DNA of 64,000 bases from Veillonellaceae bacterium (GTDB lineage: Bacteria; Bacillota_C; Negativicutes; UBA1444), in NCBI GenBank assembly GCA_012798135.1, contig JAAZNU010000005.1, positions 16,752-80,751 on the forward strand, given 5' to 3'. This document shows, piece by piece, positions 8,872 to 15,988 of this stretch. Position 1 is the first letter of the stretch. The number at the start of each line of letters is the position of its first letter. The notes under the pieces are model-generated. The model did no database searches. It was given only the letters and a program-made list of their open reading frames with translations, and had not been told where the DNA came from. A program made the position numbers and the translations under genes.

Positions 8872-8972
8872 AACGCCGCTTCAAAAAGGATTTCGCCGGC
8901 GAACTGCGAATTATTAGCCAATGCCGAAACATTGGCCGCGTAATTTGTCAGTTTCAAAGGGGATGTCGTTCG

Positions 8973-9800
8973 ATGCGTCAAACAACCGCCGCCCATCTGC
9001 AGTTTCAGGATTTTCGGGAAACACTCGGTGTCGAAACAGTTTACGGCGAACAGATGGGCCATGAATTTCCCCGGCATACGCACCGCAGCTTGGGCATCGG
9101 CCTTGTCGAGCAGGGAAAACGAATCTTCCGGTGCCGTGGCGAAGAACTTACGGCAACGCCGGGACAACTCTTCGTCATTCCGCCGCAGGTGGCGCATACA
9201 TGCGAAAGCGGCGCCGCGCCGCACACTTACCGTCTGTTGATGGTTTGCCCCGATGTGTTGACTGCAATCATGCCCGAACTCAATAACCAAGACAAGTCGC
9301 CCAGTTTTTTCACGCGACTGCTCCTGAACAATGAAACGCTGTTTGAAAACCTCTTGTCCTTGCATCATTTGCTGGCTAGCGACGAGAGCCTGTTTTTCAA
9401 GCAAGCGACCTTGCTGCCCCTGGTCGGCGCCATTGTCGCACAATGCATCGACGCAGCGGATCCGCCGGCAACCTGCGCCAAACAACAGGAAACCATCGCC
9501 CGCGTAAAATCATTTATGGACGACCATTACGCCGACGACTTTTCGCTGGCGGACCTAGCCAGCCGCGCCCATCTCAGTCCTTACCATTTCCTCCGTGTAT
9601 TCACCGCCTGTACAGGCATCCCGCCGCATCTCTACCAACAGCAGGTTCGGATCCGTCAGGCGAAAAACAAATTGCTGCAAGGCGCCTCCCTATCGAAAAC
9701 GGCTGTCGAAACAGGGTTTGGCGACCAAAGCCATTTCTCCAACGTGTTCAAGAAAATGGTCGGCATCACCCCCGGCGAGTATGTCAAATCCACCTGCTAA
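8973..9800 (+). CDS. AraC family regulator with cupin sensor domain
   Basis: A 275-residue transcription factor. An N-terminal cupin-type effector domain covers about residues 20-110 (HEFPRHTHRSLGIGLVEQGKR, PGQLFVIPPQVAHTC). A C-terminal pair of AraC helix-turn-helices covers about 170-275 (FSLADLASRAHLSPYHFLRVF, then VETGFGDQSHFSNVFKKMVG and TPGEYVK). AraC proteins usually activate a neighbouring promoter on ligand binding; the cupin gene upstream is the obvious candidate, though no site is evident. A terminator follows at 9852. Confidence 0.92.
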   Translation: MRQTTAAHLQFQDFRETLGVETVYGEQMGHEFPRHTHRSLGIGLVEQGKRIFRCRGEELTATPGQLFVIPPQVAHTCESGAAPHTYRLLMVCPDVLTAIMPELNNQDKSPSFFTRLLLNNETLFENLLSLHHLLASDESLFFKQATLLPLVGAIVAQCIDAADPPATCAKQQETIARVKSFMDDHYADDFSLADLASRAHLSPYHFLRVFTACTGIPPHLYQQQVRIRQAKNKLLQGASLSKTAVETGFGDQSHFSNVFKKMVGITPGEYVKSTC

Positions 9801-9851
9801 CAGCGAAAGTCTTTCAACCATTTATCCAGCGCCGCCCGCCAGGCGGAATTG

Positions 9852-9885
9852 GACGGAATTGAAATCCATTCTTCCGTCTTTTTTA
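9852..9885 (+). terminator. Intrinsic terminator of the AraC gene
   Basis: Perfect 7-bp stem GACGGAA / TTCCGTC followed by TTTTTT. Confidence 0.7.
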
Positions 9886-9908
9886 TTGTACATTTTTTAT
9901 TCACCCTG

Positions 9909-9939
9909 TTGACCTTGCCCTTACGGGAAGCTGTATACT
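9909..9939 (+). promoter_or_regulatory. MerR-type promoter of the MerR gene
   Basis: TTGACC (9909-9914) and TATACT (9934-9939) are separated by 19 bases, the long spacing typical of promoters that MerR proteins bend into activity. A dyad around CCC-TTAC-GGG (9918-9927) lies inside the spacer. A perfect 10-bp palindrome, AACCTAGGTT, follows at 9946-9955. This suggests autoregulation of the downstream MerR gene. Confidence 0.65.
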
Positions 9940-9986
9940 TACCTTAACCTAGGTTGTGGAAATAAATTTAGTCCGGAGGGAGTCCC

Positions 9987-10787
9987 ATGCTGCCTATAGG
10001 CGAATTCTCCAAAATCTGCAACGTCACCACCAAAACCCTGCGCTACTATGATGAAATCGGCTTGCTGAAGCCATCCATCGTCAACGGGCACAACGGGTAT
10101 CGGTACTATGACGTCCAACAACTCAAAACTATTCTGCTGATCACCAAACTAAAAAAGTATGGCTGTTCGCTGGAGGAAATCGAGCTGATCCTGCGCGATC
10201 CCTGCGGTGAAAAACTGCCCCGACTGATCCGGCAGAAACAGCAACAACTACAAATGCAACTGGAGAACCAGCAGTCGGTTCTCCAACAATTAGCGGACGA
10301 TATTTCAAAATTGGAGAAAGGAATTGATATCATGGCCTACTTGGATAATATCGCCGTGGAGCTCGTGGAAACGGCGCCCAGAAACATCCTGTATACCCGG
10401 CAAAAGATGAGCATCGACGAATACTGCAAATACTTCGGTCAGCTATTCGAGACCATCGCCCGGGAAAAGCTCACCTGCCTCGGTGCGCCGATCGCGATCT
10501 ATCACGACAAGGAATTCGATCCCGCCAGCAACGACACGGAAATCGCGATTCCCATCGCCGAAAAGAACAGCCGGACGCGCGAACTCGCCGGCGGACTGTG
10601 CGCCAAAGGGGTGCATCGCGGCGCCTACTCCGAACTGCCGTCCACCTACACCCGGATCGTGCAGTGGATGGAGGAAAACGGCTACCAGATCGCCGCCCCG
10701 CCCTACGAAATCTATGTGACCGATCCGGCGGTCATCAAGTCGCCGGATGATACTGTGACGGAAATCTATTTCCCGATCAAGAAATAG
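9987..10787 (+). CDS. MerR family regulator with GyrI-like effector domain
   Basis: A 266-residue MerR/BmrR-type regulator. The N-terminal winged helix (residues 1-70) reads LPIGEFSKICNVTTKTLRYY DEIGLLKPS followed by GYRYYDVQQL. A coiled-coil dimerisation helix rich in Gln spans about 75-118. The C-terminal half (about 120-266) is a GyrI/AraC effector-binding-like domain, starting VELVETAPRNILYTR and ending TDPAVIKSPDDTVTEIYFPI. Such proteins bind amphipathic or drug-like ligands. It has a GGAGG ribosome binding site, its own 19-base-spacer promoter and a terminator. The next promoter downstream also looks MerR-controlled. Confidence 0.92.
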   Translation: MLPIGEFSKICNVTTKTLRYYDEIGLLKPSIVNGHNGYRYYDVQQLKTILLITKLKKYGCSLEEIELILRDPCGEKLPRLIRQKQQQLQMQLENQQSVLQQLADDISKLEKGIDIMAYLDNIAVELVETAPRNILYTRQKMSIDEYCKYFGQLFETIAREKLTCLGAPIAIYHDKEFDPASNDTEIAIPIAEKNSRTRELAGGLCAKGVHRGAYSELPSTYTRIVQWMEENGYQIAAPPYEIYVTDPAVIKSPDDTVTEIYFPIKK

Positions 10788-10791
10788 GGTT

Positions 10792-10831
10792 AGAGGCTTC
10801 CCACCGCGAATAAGGTTGGAAGCCTCTTTTG
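10792..10831 (+). terminator. Intrinsic terminator of the MerR gene
   Basis: Perfect 10-bp stem AGAGGCTTCC / GGAAGCCTCT followed by TTTT. Confidence 0.85.
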
Positions 10832-10832
10832 C

Positions 10833-10864
10833 TTGACTCTGATATCAGTGTCAACCTTTATAAT
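10833..10864 (+). promoter_or_regulatory. Probable MerR-controlled promoter with 22-bp dyad
   Basis: TTGACT (10833-10838) and TATAAT (10859-10864) are 20 bases apart. A 22-bp inverted repeat with one mismatched pair (TTGAC, CTGATATCAG core, GTCAA; 10833-10854) starts in the -35 box and fills the spacer. This is how BmrR-type MerR operators are built. It begins two bases after the terminator of the MerR gene. Confidence 0.7.
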
Positions 10865-10895
10865 GGAATCATCAGCGGCGGAAAGGAGACTACCC

Positions 10896-11219
10896 ATGTA
10901 TATCAAAGAGCTGTTGGACCTGGCCCGGCGCTACCCCGCCGTGCCGATCATCATCGGCCACCTGGGCGGCATCCATTGGCTAGCCACCCTGCAGGGAATT
11001 CGCGAAATCCCCAATATCTATCTGGATTTGTCGGCAACCTTCACAACCATGGCGCCCGCTTATGCCATCAAAGAATTCCCCCGCAGATGCCTGTTCAGCT
11101 CCGACGCGCCCTATTCCTCGCCCCTGGCCGCCAGAACGCTTCTGGAACAACTGACGGATGACGCCGGAGTACTGCGGCAAGTGCTGGGCGAGAACGCAGC
11201 GGAATTGTTGAGGCTATAA
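10896..11219 (+). CDS. Half-length amidohydrolase-family protein (C-terminal part only)
   Basis: A 107-residue protein matching only the C-terminal half of metal-dependent amidohydrolases of the Amidohydro_2 type. It has PAVPIIIGHLGGIHWLATLQ (metal His strand), IPNIYLDLSATF, then CLFSSDAPYSSP (the last metal Asp) and VLGENAAELLRL. Normal family members are about 250-330 residues, so the first metal-binding strands are missing. It nevertheless has its own AAAGGAG ribosome binding site, an ATG and a consensus promoter. It may be a deletion product expressed from a MerR-type promoter that once served another gene, so it is probably not an active hydrolase. Confidence 0.6.
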   Translation: MYIKELLDLARRYPAVPIIIGHLGGIHWLATLQGIREIPNIYLDLSATFTTMAPAYAIKEFPRRCLFSSDAPYSSPLAARTLLEQLTDDAGVLRQVLGENAAELLRL

Positions 11220-11247
11220 GTTTTATCCAGGCTGCCGATTCCTTCAC

Positions 11248-11754
11248 TCATTCTTTGATCCGCGCATATAGCCGGGAATCAAAGATTTTCCCATTTTTAT
11301 AGATACTGCTTCGCAAAATCCCTTCCAGTTGAAACCCGGCTTTCTCCAACACTTTCATCGAGCCGATATTGTAATCGAACGACAGGGCAAACACCCGGAC
11401 CAGATCCGTATTTTGAAATACCCATTCGCACAGGAGGTTGACGGACGCGGTCATGATTCCCCGCCCCCAAAAAGGTTCCCCCAGCCAATATCCCAGCTCG
11501 CCGGATTTGCAATGCACATCCTCTTGGGTTAGGCAGCCAATCGCCCCCACCGCCTCGCCCTGGAAAACAACCGCCCGCAGGAAGCGACCCGATTCATCCC
11601 CGTCGGCGCAACAGTCGATATAGTGCCGGGCATCCGCAAACGTATACGGATGCGGGAAAACATTCCGGACATTCGCGGCGATTCTTGCATTGTTGGCGTA
11701 TTTCGCAAGACACTCCGCATCGCTCATTCTCCATTGCCGCAATTCGATCTCCAT
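11248..11754 (-). CDS. GNAT acetyltransferase (RimJ/RimL type)
   Basis: A 168-residue N-acetyltransferase. The acetyl-CoA-binding segment is ELGYWLGEPFWGRGIMTASV, followed by NIGSMKVLEKAGFQLEGILR, the hallmark of the RimJ/RimL/SpeG subgroup. The substrate (ribosomal protein N-terminus, amino acid or small amine) cannot be told. I start at the ATG at 11754 behind GAGGTG; a GTG at 11763 is an alternative. Single gene, opposite to its neighbours. Confidence 0.88.
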   Translation of the reverse strand: MEIELRQWRMSDAECLAKYANNARIAANVRNVFPHPYTFADARHYIDCCADGDESGRFLRAVVFQGEAVGAIGCLTQEDVHCKSGELGYWLGEPFWGRGIMTASVNLLCEWVFQNTDLVRVFALSFDYNIGSMKVLEKAGFQLEGILRSSIYKNGKIFDSRLYARIKE

Positions 11755-11880
11755 TTTCCGCACCTCACTGTTCGACCAGATGCGTTCATTTTATCACATT
11801 GCCGGGGCCCGCTGCCGATTCAGCGCCTGACGCATCGACTACGTTTGCTAGAAGTGCAGAATCAAGAGAAAAGGAATTTT

Positions 11881-11967
11881 ATGGTTAACCGCGAAATAAA
11901 TAACCCATCGGCTACTACTTCAATGATTTTCAAATCAAATCTGCTGGAGGGTTTACGGAATGATTGA
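11881..11967 (+). CDS. Possible 28-residue leader peptide upstream of DUF2284 gene
   Basis: A short reading frame starting MVNREINNPSATTSM, with an AAAAGGAA ribosome binding site 4 bases before its ATG. Its stop codon overlaps the start of the DUF2284 gene by 8 bases, the geometry of translational coupling. No family resemblance. It may be a real leader or chance; the ribosome binding site and the overlap are the only support. Confidence 0.35.
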   Translation: MVNREINNPSATTSMIFKSNLLEGLRND

Positions 11968-12499
11968 CAAAGACCACCTACAACTCCTTTTCCAACAGCA
12001 TGGCTTTACCGACTTCAAATGGATCCCTGCAAAAGACATTATTGTCGCCCAATGGGTTCGCTTTCGGTGTATGTTCGGCTGCCCACAGTATGGAAAGAGT
12101 TGTATGTGCCCTCCCAACGTGCCCACCATTGAAGAATGCCGGAAAATGATTTCCGAATATAATGATGTGGCGGTCTTTCACTTTGAAAAGCAAAGTGAGA
12201 ACGCGGAAGAAAGAAACGCCTGGGTCCGAGATACGTCACAGAAATTGCTAAAACTTGAGCGGGAAGTGTTTCTTGACGGATATTACAAAACTCTTCTTCT
12301 ATCATTTACTTCCTGCGTATTATGTGAAAGTTGCACCGGAAATCGAGCAGAATGCAGAAATCCCAAGTTTGCCCGTCCGGGACCGGATTCGCTTGGCATT
12401 GATGTCTATGCAACAGTGAGAAGCATTGGCTACCCGATCCAGGTCTTAAAAGATCCGACCGAACCCATGAACAGATATGCGTTTCTTTTCATTGAATAG
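11960..12499 (+). CDS. DUF2284 cysteine-rich metal-binding protein
   Basis: A 179-residue protein of the DUF2284 family (predicted metal or Fe-S binding). Two cysteine clusters are visible: CMFGCPQYGKSCMCPPNVP at about residues 38-56 and CVLCESCTGNRAECRNP at about 117-134. FARPGPDSLGIDVYATVRSIG lies towards the C-terminus. Homologues are common in anaerobes, with no established reaction. GGAGG precedes the ATG. It is followed by a hairpin and by a DsrE-family gene, hinting at redox or sulfur chemistry, but that is inference. Confidence 0.85.
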   Translation: MIDKDHLQLLFQQHGFTDFKWIPAKDIIVAQWVRFRCMFGCPQYGKSCMCPPNVPTIEECRKMISEYNDVAVFHFEKQSENAEERNAWVRDTSQKLLKLEREVFLDGYYKTLLLSFTSCVLCESCTGNRAECRNPKFARPGPDSLGIDVYATVRSIGYPIQVLKDPTEPMNRYAFLFIE

Positions 12500-12526
12500 C
12501 CAAACGCGATACTCACCTATACAAAC

Positions 12527-12554
12527 GGCTCTTCGGTCACAATGCCGAAGAGCC
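12527..12554 (+). terminator. GGCTCTTCGG-type hairpin after DUF2284 gene
   Basis: Perfect 10-bp stem GGCTCTTCGG / CCGAAGAGCC with an 8-base loop. The T tract is weak (TTAT). Together with the copy at 13750-13777 it forms a dispersed repeat; the right arm and part of the loop are identical over 17 bases. Confidence 0.6.
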
Positions 12555-12638
12555 TTATAAAAATAAGTGATACAATGGAATTGTTCACCAACCAAACCCA
12601 TCTGCTGAAGAATCAAGCATTTTAAAGGAGGCGTACCC

Positions 12639-12986
12639 ATGGCAACTTACAAAGCGATCTTTCATGTTGATGAAAGCTCCCTGGCCAAGTGGAAGCTCGT
12701 TCTAGTAAACATTGAAAACCTCATGGCTGAATTCGGCGAAGATATTGAGATCGAGCTGCTGGCAAACGCCGAAGGAATTAGCCTGCTATATAAAACGCCT
12801 AATCACTTTAAAGAAACAATTACGCGCTTATCCGCGCGGGGAGTCCAGTTTACATTGTGCGCCAATTCATTGAAGCAGCAAAACTTGACGAAAGAATTTT
12901 TCCTGGATATGGCAACAGTAGTCCCTTCAGGTGTCGGTGAACTGGTGATAAAACAATCAGCAGGCTGGGCTTATATTAAACCCTGA
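12639..12986 (+). CDS. DsrE family protein
   Basis: A 115-residue small alpha/beta protein. The DsrE/DsrF-like pattern is KAIFHVDESSLAKWKLVLVNIENLM, then IEIELLANAEGISLL and GVQFTLCANSLKQQNL, where the cysteine corresponds to the sulfur-carrier position of some family members. The end reads VVPSGVGELVIKQSAGWAYIKP, typical of stand-alone DsrE proteins. The role may be sulfur relay, but most such homologues are uncharacterised. An AAAGGAGG ribosome binding site precedes the ATG. Confidence 0.8.
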   Translation: MATYKAIFHVDESSLAKWKLVLVNIENLMAEFGEDIEIELLANAEGISLLYKTPNHFKETITRLSARGVQFTLCANSLKQQNLTKEFFLDMATVVPSGVGELVIKQSAGWAYIKP

Positions 12987-13072
12987 CCGTCCTGCGCACC
13001 CGCATCCCCCTACAAATCACCAAAGACTCCTCGGTCGTATAAAACATTTTTCACAGAAGGGGTAGGCAAATT

Positions 13073-13627
13073 ATGGCTAAATCAACTTGTCCCTGGTGGC
13101 TGGGGTATCTTTTGATCACTCCTATCCGGCGACTATTTCAAAATCCCGCCAAAATCATCACTCCATATATTCATGCCGGCATGACCGTTCTGGAAGTGGG
13201 TCCGGGAATGGGTTTTTTTACGCTTGATATTGCAGCACGGGTTGGAACGTCCGGAAAAGTTATTGCCGTCGATGTCCAGTCCAAAATGCTCGATAAGCTT
13301 AAGCAAAGAGCCGTTGAGGCAAAACTATCCGAACAAATTGAAACCCGGTTGGCGCAACCGACCTCTTTAGGACTCGCCGATATGGTTGGCAAGATTGACT
13401 TTGTGTTTGCCTTCGCGGTTGTTCATGAATTACCGGACCTGAATTCATTTTGGCGGGAAGCCTCACAATTATTAAAACCTGGCGGCCGTCTATTGATCGC
13501 CGAACCATCGCGGCATGTGACCAGCGAAGACTTTGACGCCGAGTTGACCATTGCCTTGCAAAATGGATTTATCATTGTCGAACGTAAAAAAGAACTGTTT
13601 GCGATTCTCGAAAAGTCTTGCGAGTAA
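13073..13627 (+). CDS. Class I SAM-dependent methyltransferase
   Basis: A 184-residue Rossmann-type methyltransferase. Motif I is MTVLEVGPGMGFFTLDIAAR, followed by IAVDVQSKMLDKLKQRA (motif II acidic residue), DFVFAFAVVHELPDL and LLKPGGRLLIAEPS. The N-terminal WWLGYLLITPIRRLFQNPAKI segment is shared by small anaerobe methyltransferases of unknown substrate. GAAGGGG ribosome binding site. Probably the last plus-strand gene of this cluster; converges on tRNA-Sec. Confidence 0.85.
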   Translation: MAKSTCPWWLGYLLITPIRRLFQNPAKIITPYIHAGMTVLEVGPGMGFFTLDIAARVGTSGKVIAVDVQSKMLDKLKQRAVEAKLSEQIETRLAQPTSLGLADMVGKIDFVFAFAVVHELPDLNSFWREASQLLKPGGRLLIAEPSRHVTSEDFDAELTIALQNGFIIVERKKELFAILEKSCE

Positions 13628-13747
13628 CATAATAAAATAGGTCTTAGAAAACCACGTTGCAACTCCAATAGGTCAGGATCGATCCCAAATTTTTCATTGA
13701 ACACCATTTTGAACACCAAATCCATCAAATTTCATCCATCAATACAA

Positions 13748-13779
13748 AAAGGCTCCTCGGACGCAATGCCGAAGAGCCT
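13748..13779 (-). terminator. Intrinsic terminator of tRNA-Sec
   Basis: Minus-strand stem GGCTCTTCGG / CCGAGGAGCC with flanking AA-TT pairs, then TTTTTGTATT. It begins 11 bases after the tRNA CCA end. It is nearly identical to the hairpin at 12527-12554. Confidence 0.8.
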
Positions 13780-13790
13780 TGATTTTCTTA

Positions 13791-13888
13791 TGGCGGGAGC
13801 GTGTAGGAATCGAACCCACCCAGGACGGGGTCACCGCCCCACACGCGGTTTTGAAGACCGGGGAGACCACCAGGCCCCATTCGCTCCC
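13791..13888 (-). tRNA. selC: tRNA-Sec (anticodon TCA)
   Basis: Selenocysteine tRNA that reads UGA with SelB. On the minus strand it runs from GGGAGCG to CGCTCCC-G-CCA, 98 bases with an encoded CCA. The acceptor stem, a long extra arm (GTGTGGGGCGGTGACCCCG region), the T loop GGTTCGATTCC and the anticodon TCA in GTCTTCAAAAC are all visible. SerRS, encoded at 36672-37940, is the enzyme that would charge it with serine. No selA, selB or selD and no recognisable selenoprotein gene is in the window. Confidence 0.97.
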
Positions 13889-13898
13889 ATGTGTCCCT

Positions 13899-13927
13899 AT
13901 TCTACATGAAAATGTCGGATTCGACAA
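13899..13927 (-). promoter_or_regulatory. Promoter of tRNA-Sec
   Basis: Minus-strand TTGTCG (13922-13927) and TAGAAT (13899-13904) are 17 bases apart; the -10 box ends 10 bases before the first base of the tRNA. Confidence 0.7.
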
Positions 13928-13955
13928 GGCTGCGCCGCCAAGTTACCCAGCTATA

Positions 13956-14822
13956 TCAGGGGTTGAAAAACTCCTGCACGGTTTCCCAGGCCACTTCCTG
14001 CAAAAATTGGGTGGTTTCCGCATCCAAGCCCGCCTTGTAGCTGAGCCCTACCGGCGACTGCTTGAACAACGTGGCAAAGGTGGTCGCGGCGGCCAGATAG
14101 GTCCCGGCCGGGCTGGGATGCCGCTTGTCCGACACGTACAAGTTGAGTTCGGGGCGCTGGGCGATGGCTTTCGCAAACGCCAAACCTGCCGGAATCACCA
14201 GCACGTTGTTGTCGTTGCCGGCTTGTGTGTATGCCGCCGCCAGCTCTTGCGTCATTTCCGGTTTGTCGGCATAAGCCCAGGACATGAAGAAAACGGGGAT
14301 GGCGTCATGTTGCCGCACCGTTGCACTATGCTTCTGGGCGTACTCCGTAAAGATACTCTTCAGGGTCGGATGAACCGGGCACTGGCTGCAATCCATCATG
14401 ATCGCCACGTCGAACAGTTTCTGTTTGGGATCGTTGAACACGACCTTGTTGCCGGCCGCGAACGAATAGGTCGCGATTCCCTTCGGACGGAAATAGGAAT
14501 TGACATCGTGCCAGTCCCAGCCGGAACCGCTGATGGTCACCGAAGTGGCGCGAATTTTGTGCGCCGGCATTGCCGCTTTCACGAACTGGAGCACTTGGTT
14601 GTGCATGCTGTTGTTGTAATAGAAGAAACTGTTGCCGATGAAAATGATCGATGCCGGATCGGCGATTCCCAGTTCCTTGACTTTCGGAGCCGGACACTGG
14701 ACCGGCGCCGTTGAATCGGCGGCCTGCGCCGGAGCGACTCCCGCCAGCGCCAGACTCACGACAAACACGGCCAACAGCAGGACCGCCTTGAGGCAGGATG
14801 ATTTCATTCCGTACTTTCTCAT
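13956..14822 (-). CDS. Secreted SGNH/GDSL-like hydrolase
   Basis: A 288-residue exported protein. A signal peptide (about residues 8-34, ending AGVAPAQAA) leads to a mature SGNH fold. Block I is IIFIGNSFFYYNNSMHNQVL with the likely nucleophile Ser, a middle block includes TISGSGWDWHDVNSYF, and the C-terminal block is LYVSDKRHPSPAGTYLAA with the Asp-His pair. SGNH enzymes are esterases or lipases; the substrate is unknown. It stands alone, with an acceptable ribosome binding site. A later in-frame ATG (residue 6) is also possible. Confidence 0.82.
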   Translation of the reverse strand: MRKYGMKSSCLKAVLLLAVFVVSLALAGVAPAQAADSTAPVQCPAPKVKELGIADPASIIFIGNSFFYYNNSMHNQVLQFVKAAMPAHKIRATSVTISGSGWDWHDVNSYFRPKGIATYSFAAGNKVVFNDPKQKLFDVAIMMDCSQCPVHPTLKSIFTEYAQKHSATVRQHDAIPVFFMSWAYADKPEMTQELAAAYTQAGNDNNVLVIPAGLAFAKAIAQRPELNLYVSDKRHPSPAGTYLAAATTFATLFKQSPVGLSYKAGLDAETTQFLQEVAWETVQEFFNP

Positions 14823-14933
14823 GATTTCACTCTCCTGTAAAAATTCATCCTCCTTATTTTACTATGGAAAATCCTTGCTCGCTAGCGTCTTCGAGTCGTT
14901 TTGGCAAAAAATTCAGGCATGTTTGCACATAAT

Positions 14934-14967
14934 GAAAGCTCTGCACGATGACCGCACAGAGCTTTTT
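14934..14967 (-). terminator. Terminator at the end of the cbi operon
   Basis: 9-bp stem AAAGCTCTG / CAGAGCTTT with a 13-base loop, about 20 bases after the DUF1653 stop. The T tract is short on the minus strand. Confidence 0.65.
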
Positions 14968-14985
14968 ACATTCCTGGCGATTGCG

Positions 14986-15201
14986 TTATTCGCCGAGATA
15001 TTCGAAGCGCGGACGGACCTGTCCGTCCCGCTCGACGGTCTCCAGAAACATCGCCAGCGGCCGGACCCAAAGACCCCGCTCGCCATACAGCGCCCGGTAC
15101 ACTACCAGCTGTTCGCCGGTTTCCGAATGAGTGGCCAGGCCAAGCACCTCATACTCGCCACCCTTGAAATGCCGATACTTGCCGGGCTTGATTCCGTTCA
15201 T
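14986..15201 (-). CDS. DUF1653 family protein
   Basis: A 71-residue protein covering one complete DUF1653 domain: GIKPGKYRHFKGGEYEVLGLATHSETGEQLVVYRAL and then LWVRPLAMFLETVERDGQ-VRPRFEYL. The family's function is unknown. Its ATG overlaps the cbiO stop by 4 bases and GAGGTG precedes it, so it is the last gene of the cobalt operon and likely translated by coupling. I see no evidence that it takes part in cobalt metabolism. Confidence 0.85.
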   Translation of the reverse strand: MNGIKPGKYRHFKGGEYEVLGLATHSETGEQLVVYRALYGERGLWVRPLAMFLETVERDGQVRPRFEYLGE

Positions 15202-15971
15202 GCGCCGCACCTCTTCCAGCCGTCCGGCTTGCCGTACCCCGTCGGCCGGGCGAATCCCAGTTCCGCGTGGTCCGGCCGCAGCAGCACTTCCGTCGCTGTT
15301 CCGCAGGCCGACACCTGGCCGTCGAGCATCGCCACCACCAGGTCGGCCCATTCCATCACCCAGTCCATGTCATGCGTCGAGATCACCAAGGTCTTGCCGG
15401 CTTTGTGCAGCCGGTCCATGATTTCGCACAGGTTCCCGCTGCCGGCGTAATCGAGCCCCGCCGTCGGTTCGTCCATGACCAGCACGTCCGGTTCCATCGC
15501 CAGCACGCCGGCCAGGGCGACCCGTTTCTTCTGACCGGGGCTGAGGAAATGGACCGGGTCCGCCAGATAATCGGTCATCTCCACCGTTTCCACCGCCGCC
15601 CGCGCCGCCCGCTCGGCTTCCGCCAGCGTCAGGCCCATGTTCATCGGTCCGAACAGGACATCGTCCAGCACTGTCGGTGCGAACAGCTGCATGTCCTGGT
15701 CCTGAAACACCAGACCGATTTTCTGCCGCAGGCGGTTCACCGACTGCCGCGAATAGTCATAGGGCTTACCCTGGTAATACAGGGCGCCGGCCGTCGGCCG
15801 CAGGATCGCGTTGAAATGCAGAAACAGCGTGGATTTGCCGGCTCCGTTCGGGCCGACCAGAGCGACCCGGGCGCCGGCCGGAATGGCCAGGTTCAGATCG
15901 CGCAGGACCGGTTTGCCGGTCTGGTAATTGAAACAAACATTTTTTGCTTCCAGTATGGGAACCGCTGTCAT
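15198..15971 (-). CDS. cbiO: Cobalt ECF transporter ATP-binding protein CbiO
   Basis: ATPase of the CbiMNQO cobalt importer. The 257-residue protein has Walker A GPNGAGKST (about residue 38), Q-loop GLVFQDQDMQLF, signature LSPGQKKRVALAGVLAMEPDVLVMDEPTAGLD with Walker B, and the H-loop STHDMDW. I start at the ATG at 15971, which has GGAGG 10 bases upstream; the frame stays open much further but then only covers cbiQ in the wrong frame. Membrane-associated, last transport gene of the operon. Confidence 0.95.
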   Translation of the reverse strand: MTAVPILEAKNVCFNYQTGKPVLRDLNLAIPAGARVALVGPNGAGKSTLFLHFNAILRPTAGALYYQGKPYDYSRQSVNRLRQKIGLVFQDQDMQLFAPTVLDDVLFGPMNMGLTLAEAERAARAAVETVEMTDYLADPVHFLSPGQKKRVALAGVLAMEPDVLVMDEPTAGLDYAGSGNLCEIMDRLHKAGKTLVISTHDMDWVMEWADLVVAMLDGQVSACGTATEVLLRPDHAELGFARPTGYGKPDGWKRCGA

Positions 15972-15988
15972 GAAAGTCCTGCCTCCGT

